This document shows positions 1 to 5,360 of a DNA stretch of 6,552 bases, piece after piece; the first letter of the stretch is position 1, and the number at the start of each line of letters is the position of its first letter. Position numbers and translations under genes: made by a program. The DNA comes from an uncultured Alistipes sp. (GTDB lineage Bacteria > Bacteroidota > Bacteroidia > Bacteroidales > Rikenellaceae), in the NCBI GenBank assembly GCA_937911745.1, contig CALDPX010000016.1, positions 1 through 6,552 on the forward strand, read 5' to 3'. Under the pieces are notes generated by a model, which saw only the letters and a program-made list of their open reading frames with translations, was not told where the DNA came from and made no database searches.

Positions 1-124
1 GCGAGTGGGTTTTGTGGAGGAAATTTTGTGCCAAACAAGAAGGCGAGTCCGCAGTTTACTAAACGTAAATGAGGAACTCGCCTTTCGCAGTGCGGTGCAA
101 AATTTACCCACAAGGCACGCTCGC
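1..124. repeat. 124-nt imperfect palindrome downstream of recR
   Basis: The whole stretch folds back on itself about a centre near nt 62. Paired blocks, from outside in: GCGAG (1-5) with CTCGC (120-124); TTGTGG (12-17) with CCACAA (108-113); AAATTTTG (21-28) with CAAAATTT (98-105); AAGGCGAGT (40-48) with ACTCGCCTT (76-84); TTTAC (55-59) with GTAAA (65-69), loop TAAAC. The right end overlaps the last base of the recR stop codon. There is no clear U-tract, so it is not a textbook intrinsic terminator, although an RNA hairpin of this size could still end or protect the recR transcript. A small palindromic dispersed repeat (REP- or MITE-like) is the best description. The left boundary may extend beyond the window. 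Confidence 0.7.
16..47 (+). repeat. Left copy of a 32-nt inverted repeat
   Basis: These 32 bases match the reverse complement of 6520-6551 without a mismatch. The copy begins GGAGGAAATTTTG and ends AAGGCGAG, and it forms part of the left arm of the 1-124 palindrome. Past nt 47 the two copies diverge completely. At the outer side, nt 15 is T, whereas the other copy has C at the equivalent place. Both copies lie just beyond the 3' end of a gene, as expected of a dispersed intergenic repeat. Confidence 0.85.
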
Positions 125-723
125 TACCGCTGCACTTCGGTTCTATTGTGTAGAGCGTGAGCAATAGTCAGTTCGTTGGCATACTCAATCTCATCTCCCA
201 CACCTATACCACGAGCGATTTTGGTAATTTTCAGATTGGGGAATTGTGCCAAGCGGCGCATAATATAGAAGAGTGTGGTCTCGCCCTCCACCGTTGCGCC
301 AATAGCCAAAATCACCTCCTTTATCTCGCCACGGGCAATGTTCTCCACCAGCAGGTCTATTTTCAGGTCGCTCGGACCAATGCCCTGCATCGGCGAGATG
401 ATACCTCCCAAGACGTGGTACAGACCGTTGTACTGTCGGGTATTCTCGATGGACATAACATCTCCCACCTGCTCCACCACACACACCGTACTCCTATCCC
501 TTGCAGGATTGGCACAGATGGGGCATATCTCCTCATCGGTAAGGTTGTTGCAGCGGGCGCAGAAGCGCACATCCCTACGGAAGCGCACCAACGACTCGGC
601 AAGAGCCGCCACCTCCTCGGGCTCCTCGTGCAACAAGTGAAGAGCCAGACGCAACGCTGTGCGTCTACCCACAGATGGCAACTTCGAGAGTTCGCCTACG
701 GCATCGTTTAGTAACTTTGACAT
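124..723 (-). CDS. recR: Recombination mediator protein RecR
   Basis: RecR is a cytosolic DNA-binding protein that acts with RecO and RecF to load RecA at single-strand gaps and stalled forks. The 199-residue product has the family's usual length and order. An N-terminal helix-hairpin-helix lies around residues 12-31 (LSKLPSVGRRTA; the commoner form is LPGIG). A four-cysteine zinc motif follows (C55, C58, C67, C70). The Toprim domain starts at VVEQVGD (82-88, E84 and D88) and continues through TVEGETT (144-150). The C-terminal segment RGIGVGDEIEYANELT (171-186) is also typical. The ATG at 723 puts the hairpin-helix at the normal distance from the N-terminus. No Shine-Dalgarno sequence is visible. 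The stop is TAG. Codons 4 and 5 are TTA and CTA, which are very rare elsewhere in this window. The gene is the most distal on this strand, 86 nt after batE, with repeats on both sides. Confidence 0.96.
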   Translation of the reverse strand: MSKLLNDAVGELSKLPSVGRRTALRLALHLLHEEPEEVAALAESLVRFRRDVRFCARCNNLTDEEICPICANPARDRSTVCVVEQVGDVMSIENTRQYNGLYHVLGGIISPMQGIGPSDLKIDLLVENIARGEIKEVILAIGATVEGETTLFYIMRRLAQFPNLKITKIARGIGVGDEIEYANELTIAHALHNRTEVQR

Positions 724-750
724 TCTATTGGTAATTCAAAATTCAAAATT

Positions 751-758
751 CAAAATTA
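751..758 (-). promoter_or_regulatory. Weak candidate -7 element for recR
   Basis: On the minus strand this reads TAATTTTG, which fits the Bacteroidota -7 consensus TAnnTTTG, 27 nt upstream of the recR ATG. No TTTG lies at the usual 19-21 nt upstream; a GC-rich hairpin occupies that space. The match comes from the heptamer repeat itself and may be accidental. recR could equally be transcribed by read-through from batDE. Confidence 0.25.
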
Positions 759-784
759 CTGCGCCTATGGCGCACCTTAATTTT
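752..784. other. Hairpin with TAT triloop inside the heptamer array
   Basis: The core stem TGCGCC (760-765) pairs perfectly with GGCGCA (769-774) around loop TAT. After a short mismatch (AC... on one side, CCT on the other), AAAATTA (752-758) pairs with TAATTTT (778-784). The structure is symmetric, so it would form in RNA from either strand. Transcripts reading leftward from batE into recR would contain it in the recR leader. It has no U-tract of terminator type. Its role is unknown. It may be a nested small palindromic element. Confidence 0.65.
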
Positions 785-809
785 CAATTCTCAATTCTCA
801 ATTTTCAAT

Positions 810-1571
810 TCAAATCACTTCTATCGCTGAGGTGCGTATCCATCCCTCGTTTCCATCGGCGATGCGTATCTCGCTCCACTCGCCAAAGGCATCCAACACC
901 TCCACCTTCGTACCCTCGTGGAGTATGAAGAGGTCTTTGCCACTCTTCTCGGGCGAGGCTTTAACCACCGCAGCCGTAGAGAGCACCACAGCATTGTCTT
1001 TGCTTGTGAGCACCTTGCGCGATTCGGCACCAAAGGAGAGCGACAGGAGGGTAGCCACTGTCATCACAAGAGCCACCACAAAACCCGTCTTGCGCACCTT
1101 GCGCCTTGCAGAGAGCAGGTAGAAGCCCGCTGCCACAAGCGTCACACCCAAACAAATGAGCGTACAAACGCCCCACTTATCGGCACTCATAACCCTCTTG
1201 GCACTGCCCATCCAGCGGCTCAGCGCAAACTCGGGCACAGCCTCAATTTTATCCTTCACAAAACTCTCGGCATAGGCAAGATTATAGGCTATATCGTCAT
1301 CGCCCGGAGCGAGTCTTTGTGCGCGGAGGTAGTTGAGTATGGCCTCACCCTTTTTGCCTGCCTTGAAGTTGGCTCCCGCAAGGTTATAGTAGAGGTCGGC
1401 ACTCTCCCAACCCTCGCTAACAATAGAGTCGTAGGTTGCCACAGCACCGTTCCAATCACCGGCAGAGTAGAGGTGGTTGCCACGCTCCCAAAGCACTCGT
1501 ATATCCACATCCTCGCCATAAGTCGCCAGCGACCCACACAAGGCAACAAGTATAATAAGTATCTTTTTCAT
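810..1571 (-). CDS. batE: BatE-like TPR and SH3-domain membrane protein
   Basis: This 253-residue protein has the layout of BatE, the last protein of the Bacteroides aerotolerance (Bat) set. It has a signal peptide at residues 1-19. Two TPR-like helical repeats follow at about 26-93 (GNHLYSAGDWNGAVATYDSI, then ADLYYNLAGANFKAGKKGEA). Two hydrophobic segments lie at about 134-154 and 163-181, joined by a basic ARRKVRK loop. A C-terminal bacterial SH3-like domain spans about 187-253 and ends with the typical GWIRTSAIEVI. The TPR and SH3 parts should face the periplasm. C12 is not in a good lipobox, so a lipoprotein is unlikely. The gene starts 18 nt after batD and has a strong Shine-Dalgarno sequence, unlike its neighbours. 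Its stop lies inside a heptamer repeat. Exact biochemical function is unknown. A generic TPR/SH3 protein is the alternative, but the batD neighbour argues for BatE. Confidence 0.85.
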   Translation of the reverse strand: MKKILIILVALCGSLATYGEDVDIRVLWERGNHLYSAGDWNGAVATYDSIVSEGWESADLYYNLAGANFKAGKKGEAILNYLRAQRLAPGDDDIAYNLAYAESFVKDKIEAVPEFALSRWMGSAKRVMSADKWGVCTLICLGVTLVAAGFYLLSARRKVRKTGFVVALVMTVATLLSLSFGAESRKVLTSKDNAVVLSTAAVVKASPEKSGKDLFILHEGTKVEVLDAFGEWSEIRIADGNEGWIRTSAIEVI

Positions 1572-1576
1572 AATGA

Positions 1577-1583
1577 CCTCCTT
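1577..1583 (-). promoter_or_regulatory. Strong Shine-Dalgarno sequence of batE
   Basis: The minus strand reads AAGGAGG followed by TCATT and then the batE ATG, giving a 5-nt spacer. This is close to a perfect anti-SD complement. It fixes the batE start and lies wholly in the batD-batE gap. The other four genes have no comparable sequence. Confidence 0.75.
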
Positions 1584-1589
1584 GCTCGC

Positions 1590-3431
1590 TTATTTGTTTA
1601 TAACTGCTTCGAGGCGCGAAATGGCATCCACACCCCTCAGGTAGGCGTCCTCGATATGCACAGCGCCTACGGGGGCATACTGAGCATACTCGCAGTCGGT
1701 AATGAGTCCAACGTAAGCCTCCACATCCTCGGTGGCGACACCCTTGCGGGCGAGTCTTTCGCGCACGTTCTCCTTCGTGAGGTCGGCAGCGGGGATGTTG
1801 AGTTTATCTCCAAGGTAGCCCCACAAGCCCCTAAGCATCTCCTCATAGAAGCCCCTATTGTTCTGCTCCTTCATATATCTCTCTGCCGAGCGGAATCGAG
1901 CCAAAGCCACCTTATTAGCCCTCTTGCCTTTGAGCGTTGCTTGGTTGCGCATCTGTTTGAGGTAGCGTCTGAGCCACAGCACCATAACAACAAAAACAGC
2001 CACCATACCCAGCGCAATAGCCCACCACAAGCCACTGAACATAAAGAACCTATCCCTCTGACGAAAGTTGCCATCGGAGGTCTTTATGAAGCGGATATCC
2101 CTGCCGAGGAACTTGATATCCTCCTTGTCGATACCGCTCACAAGGGCTGCATTGGGCATACCATTGGTAGCCGTAGAATCGGGTGTAACGTGTATGGCAT
2201 ATTCGGCAGCCGTAAGGGTTACATACTTAGCCAAGCGGGGGTTGAAATAGGTAAACTCCAACTCCGGAACGAAGAAGTCGCCCTCGGCACGCGCAATCAT
2301 AGGGTACTCGAACTGTCGGTAGCCACTCACACCTCTTGCGGTGGTCTGGATACTCTCGGAACTCTTCACACTATATTGCTCAAAAGAGGTAGGCAGGTCT
2401 ATCTGCGGAGCCTGAATCATCGAGAGGTTGCCCGTACCCGAGATTTTCACAACGTAGGTAACGGCACTATTAGCCTCTATCTCATCGGCGGGGGGAGTTA
2501 CCTCCATCGCAAACTCACCCACAGCACCACTAAAACTCTCGGGGGCACCCTCGGGCAGAGGTTTCACATTGAGCGTTATCTCTTGGCTTCGCACCACACG
2601 GCGCACCTCCTGAATTTGTGGCACATCGAAGAAATCGGCAAATGGGTCGTGCCCCCTGCGTGGGTTCTTGACTTGCAGGCGAGCCACAATCGACATCTCC
2701 AAGGGCTCAATCTTCACCTCGCCACTATGTTGTGGGAAGAGGAGGTACTCAGCCAGAGGGCAAGCATCGTAGAGTTTGCCATTATACTCCTCCCTCATCC
2801 AGCGGTTACCATCGACATTGAGTCTTTGGGTCCAAAAACCGTTGAAGGAGGGCATCTTCTGTCCCTCGGCATTGAGCCCCACGCGCGTGTAGAGTTTGTA
2901 GGTAACAAGCAGCGGCTGCCCCTTATAGACATTCTTCCTATTCACCTCGGCAACAATCAGTACATCATCTTCGGCAAGTGTTGCGGTAGGAGTCTGTTTC
3001 TTACCTCCGCCCTGCTCACTGCCCGAGCCTGCGTTTGTTGCCGCAGCCTCCTTCACGACCTTAACCTTCGTGGGCATAGTCTTGTAGGTTTTGCCGTCTG
3101 CCCTGACACTCGCCTCGCCAATGGTAAATTCGCCCTCCGAGTTTGCCACCAACACAAAACTATATGTGTGGTTCTCGGACTTGGTCATCTTGCCATTGAT
3201 GAACTGCACACTGCTACTCGTGGAGGTCGAAGGACCTGCAAGCACATCGAAGCCCGTAAAGTCGGGAGCCTCAAAGTTGCGTGGCGACGAGTTAATAGAA
3301 AACTCCACGCCAAAGGGCTCACCTACGGCTACGACCTTTGGAACGCTAATCTCGAAGGAGATCTCCTCGCCCAGCGCAACCCCCGCAAAGGAGAGTATCG
3401 CAACAAAGAATAGAAGAATTTTTTTGACCAT
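1590..3431 (-). CDS. batD: BatD-like membrane protein (aerotolerance family)
   Basis: The 613-residue product matches the BatD family in length and architecture. It has a signal peptide at about 1-21 (KKILLFF... ending VALG). A long periplasmic beta-rich region follows, with BatD-type stretches such as FEAPDFTGFDVLAGPSTSTSSS (split at 53-65 and 66-74), FTIGEASVRADGKTYKT (102-118) and SGTGNLSMIQAPQIDLP (331-347). One transmembrane segment lies at about 468-488 (GLWWAIALGMVAVFVVMV starts it), and a basic, helical cytoplasmic tail of about 125 residues ends the protein. A Gly/Ser/Gln linker at about 134-148 separates the first two domains. In Bacteroides fragilis the bat genes are linked to oxygen tolerance; the molecular role of BatD is not settled. 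It is co-transcribed with batE. The usual upstream partners (moxR, batA, batB, batC) are absent: fumarase lies upstream instead. Codon 7 is CTA, otherwise avoided. Confidence 0.9.
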   Translation of the reverse strand: MVKKILLFFVAILSFAGVALGEEISFEISVPKVVAVGEPFGVEFSINSSPRNFEAPDFTGFDVLAGPSTSTSSSVQFINGKMTKSENHTYSFVLVANSEGEFTIGEASVRADGKTYKTMPTKVKVVKEAAATNAGSGSEQGGGKKQTPTATLAEDDVLIVAEVNRKNVYKGQPLLVTYKLYTRVGLNAEGQKMPSFNGFWTQRLNVDGNRWMREEYNGKLYDACPLAEYLLFPQHSGEVKIEPLEMSIVARLQVKNPRRGHDPFADFFDVPQIQEVRRVVRSQEITLNVKPLPEGAPESFSGAVGEFAMEVTPPADEIEANSAVTYVVKISGTGNLSMIQAPQIDLPTSFEQYSVKSSESIQTTARGVSGYRQFEYPMIARAEGDFFVPELEFTYFNPRLAKYVTLTAAEYAIHVTPDSTATNGMPNAALVSGIDKEDIKFLGRDIRFIKTSDGNFRQRDRFFMFSGLWWAIALGMVAVFVVMVLWLRRYLKQMRNQATLKGKRANKVALARFRSAERYMKEQNNRGFYEEMLRGLWGYLGDKLNIPAADLTKENVRERLARKGVATEDVEAYVGLITDCEYAQYAPVGAVHIEDAYLRGVDAISRLEAVINK

Positions 3432-3468
3432 TACACTCTTGTGGTTTATACCTATCTCTTCACACCAT

Positions 3469-3502
3469 AACGGGGCTACCCCGTTTTCAGGGGTAGCCTC
3501 GT
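3469..3502 (-). terminator. Hairpin between fumarase and batD, probable fumarase terminator
   Basis: GGCTACCCC (3474-3482) pairs perfectly with GGGGTAGCC (3490-3498) across a 7-nt loop. The stem extends through 3470-3473 with 3499-3502, including one G-U pair. The hairpin starts 27 nt beyond the fumarase stop. The following bases on the minus strand (TTATGGTG) are not a proper U-tract, so termination may be partial and batDE may receive read-through. A competing hairpin, AACGGGG-CTA-CCCCGTT on the plus strand (3469-3485), shares part of the stem. I see no convincing TAnnTTTG promoter for batD in the gap. Confidence 0.5.
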
Positions 3503-3528
3503 ATATGGAAACGAAGTTATCTTATAGT

Positions 3529-5139
3529 TTAGTGCTTAAACTCTGCAAAAAAGTCGTTGCCCTTATCATCAACGATGATAAATGCGGGGAAGTTCTCAAC
3601 ATAAATCTTCCTCACTGCCTCCATACCGAGTTCGGGGAAGTCCACAACCTCAACGCTCTTGATGCTCTGTTTAGCAAGGATTGCAGCAGGACCTCCAATG
3701 GAGCCGAGGTAGAAGCCGCCGTGCTTCTGGCAAGCGTCCGTAACTGCCTGCGAGCGGTTACCCTTAGCCACCATTACCATCGAGCCACCCACGCTCTGGA
3801 ACAAATCAACGTAGGGGTCCATACGACCTGCTGTGGTGGGACCAAAACTACCCGAAGCCATACCTTGGGGAGTCTTCGCGGGACCTGCATAGTAGATGGG
3901 GTGGTTCTTGAAGTACTCGGGCATAGGCTTACCCTCATCGAGCATCTGTTTGATGCGTGCGTGAGCAATATCGCGAGCCACAATAAGAGTACCTTTCAGG
4001 TTAAGGCGAGTCTTAATGGGATATTTTGCCAAAGTCTCCCTTACCTTATCCATACCCTCGTCGAGGTCAATCTCCACTGCGGGAGCCATTGCAGGAGCAG
4101 TCTGGGGCATAAAGCGTGCAGGGTTCTTCTCCAACTTCTCAATCCACAAACCCTCGGCATTGATTTTAGCCTTGATGTTGCGGTCTGCCGAGCAACTAAC
4201 ACCAATACCTACGGGGCACGAAGCAGCGTGGCGAGGCATACGGATAACCCTCACATCGTGTACGAAGTACTTGCCGCCAAACTGTGCACCAATACCGCTC
4301 TCGCGGCAGATTCTGAGTACCTTCTCTTCCCACTCCAAGTCGCGAAAAGCCCTACCGCCATCGTTGCCGCTGGTGGGGAGGTTGTCGAAGTAGCCTGCCG
4401 AAGCCTTCTTCACTGCCGTAAGGTTAGCCTCTGCCGAGGTGCCACCCACTACAAATGCCAAGTGGTAGGGAGGACAAGCCGAAGTGCCGAGGTCTTTGAT
4501 ATGCTCGGTGATGAACTCGGTGAGCGACTTCTCGTTCAAAAGAGCCTTGGTCTGCTGATAGAGGAAGGTCTTGTTTGCCGAGCCTCCACCCTTGGTGATG
4601 AAGAGGAATTTATACTCATTGCCGGGCTCGGAGTAGATGTCAATCTGTGCGGGGAGGTTGTTGCCGCTGTTGTGCTCATCGGTCATAGTGATGGGCACCA
4701 CCTGCGAATAGCGCAAGTTGCGCTCAGCGTAGGTCTCGTAGACACCCTTCGAGATGTACTCTGCATCATCTGCGCCTGTCCACACATTCTCGCCCTTCTT
4801 ACCGATGGCAATAGCCGTACCCGTATCCTGGCAGGTGGGAAGTTGTCCCTCGGCTGCTACAACCTGGTTGGCAAGCATAGTGTGAGCCACAAACTTGTCG
4901 TTGTCGGTTGCCTCGGGGTCGGAGAGGATGTTTGCGAGGCTCTGCAAGTGCGAGGCACGCAGGTAGAACGACACATCCTGGTATGCCCTCTTGGCGAGTA
5001 CTGCCAGACCTTCGGGATCTACTTTGAGAATTTTTCTGCCATCGCACTCGATGGTCTTAACGTAATCTTTCGATACGAGTTCGTACTCGGTGGTGTCCAC
5101 ACCGTGCTCGAACATAGGCTGATACTTAAATTCGCTCAT
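3529..5139 (-). CDS. fumA: Fumarate hydratase, class I (iron-sulfur)
   Basis: This cytosolic enzyme interconverts fumarate and (S)-malate using a [4Fe-4S] cluster. In Bacteroidales it mainly serves the reductive branch that leads to succinate. The 536-residue length is normal for the single-chain class I form. The N-terminal domain holds LPTCQDTGT (101-109, C103), GGGSANK (184-190) and ACPPYHLAFVVGGTSAE (221-237, C222). GIGVSCSADR (311-320) holds C316. The spacing C103/C222/C316 equals that of the E. coli FumA ligands C105/C224/C318 as I remember them. The C-terminal swivelling domain includes MASGSFGPTTAGRMDPYVD (427-445), KGNRS (459-463) and GSIGGPAA (479-486). I start at the ATG at 5139 (MSEFKYQPMF). 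The frame stays open to an ATG at 5232, but that start would precede the predicted promoter and add 31 atypical residues. The symbol follows E. coli; fumB would be equivalent. It is transcribed divergently from the aldolase gene. Confidence 0.96.
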   Translation of the reverse strand: MSEFKYQPMFEHGVDTTEYELVSKDYVKTIECDGRKILKVDPEGLAVLAKRAYQDVSFYLRASHLQSLANILSDPEATDNDKFVAHTMLANQVVAAEGQLPTCQDTGTAIAIGKKGENVWTGADDAEYISKGVYETYAERNLRYSQVVPITMTDEHNSGNNLPAQIDIYSEPGNEYKFLFITKGGGSANKTFLYQQTKALLNEKSLTEFITEHIKDLGTSACPPYHLAFVVGGTSAEANLTAVKKASAGYFDNLPTSGNDGGRAFRDLEWEEKVLRICRESGIGAQFGGKYFVHDVRVIRMPRHAASCPVGIGVSCSADRNIKAKINAEGLWIEKLEKNPARFMPQTAPAMAPAVEIDLDEGMDKVRETLAKYPIKTRLNLKGTLIVARDIAHARIKQMLDEGKPMPEYFKNHPIYYAGPAKTPQGMASGSFGPTTAGRMDPYVDLFQSVGGSMVMVAKGNRSQAVTDACQKHGGFYLGSIGGPAAILAKQSIKSVEVVDFPELGMEAVRKIYVENFPAFIIVDDKGNDFFAEFKH

Positions 5140-5191
5140 AGAAAATTGTAGTTTTATATTGTATTGTTTTGTACTTTCTCCATCTATCCTA

Positions 5192-5199
5192 CAAAGGTA
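5192..5199 (-). promoter_or_regulatory. Predicted -7 element of the fumarase promoter
   Basis: The minus strand reads TACCTTTG, an exact fit to the Bacteroidota consensus TAnnTTTG, 52 nt upstream of the chosen fumarase ATG. Transcription would begin near 5185 and give a leader of about 45 nt that is rich in A and T. No clear TTTG -33 box is seen at the usual spacing. The position supports the 5139 start over the one at 5232. Confidence 0.6.
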
Positions 5200-5256
5200 A
5201 GGCATTTTTCTTGAAAAAATAGTGCTAAACATACCTCTTATTCCAAAAAAAGAACT

Positions 5257-5264
5257 TATATTTG
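5257..5264 (+). promoter_or_regulatory. Predicted -7 element of the aldolase promoter
   Basis: TATATTTG fits TAnnTTTG exactly and lies 96 nt before the aldolase ATG. The predicted transcript would start near 5271 and carry a leader of about 90 nt. The -33 region is only A/T-rich without a clear TTTG. This element and the fumarase element are about 60 nt apart and face away from each other. Confidence 0.55.
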
Positions 5265-5285
5265 TAAAAATTTTTAATAATTAGG

Positions 5286-5315
5286 TTTTTGGGCTCCCCA
5301 AAAGGAGCCGAAAAA
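5286..5315 (+). other. Hairpin in the aldolase 5' leader
   Basis: GGCTCC (5292-5297) pairs with GGAGCC (5304-5309) around a CCAAAA loop. After one G/G mismatch, TTTTT (5286-5290) pairs with AAAAA (5311-5315). The structure would lie early in the fba leader, about 45 nt before the ATG, and leaves an A/T-rich unstructured stretch at the start codon. No U-tract follows, so it is not an obvious attenuator. It could stabilise the mRNA or bind a regulator; nothing here decides that. Confidence 0.5.
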
Positions 5316-5360
5316 GGTTGGGAAAACAGGATTACAAACATCAATAAAATTTTAACTATT

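Larger units (their letters stand above)
734..814. repeat. Degenerate heptamer tandem repeat interrupted by a hairpin
   Basis: Three exact ATTCAAA units lie at 734-740, 741-747 and 748-754. A hairpin interrupts them. Five related units in the same orientation and 7-nt register follow: ATTTTCA (780-786), ATTCTCA (787-793), ATTCTCA (794-800), ATTTTCA (801-807) and ATTCAAA (808-814). The array fills nearly all of the recR-batE gap, and its last unit supplies the batE stop codon. It resembles the short tandemly repeated heptamer sequences described in cyanobacterial genomes. That likeness is in form only and does not show common origin. Confidence 0.8.

Noticed and set aside
734..814. CRISPR-like array
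   Set aside because: The units are 7 nt and contiguous, with no spacers, and no cas gene is present.
918..3413. 831-codon open frame on the plus strand across batE and batD
   Set aside because: It is codon-aligned with the opposite-strand genes and even crosses their gap. Avoidance of TTA/CTA/TCA in the real genes explains it. The product resembles no protein family, while BatD and BatE are clear.
3091..5151. 686-codon open frame on the plus strand antisense to fumarase
   Set aside because: It is in the same aligned register as the fumarase codons, and its product has low-complexity Cys/His-rich composition typical of an antisense shadow.
5140..5232. 31-residue N-terminal extension of fumarase from an ATG at 5232
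   Set aside because: It would start upstream of the predicted promoter, and the extension does not look like any fumarase N-terminus.
5289..5360. 24-residue N-terminal extension of the aldolase from an ATG at 5289
   Set aside because: It would translate the leader hairpin and precede the usual N-terminus of the family, which fits the ATG at 5361.
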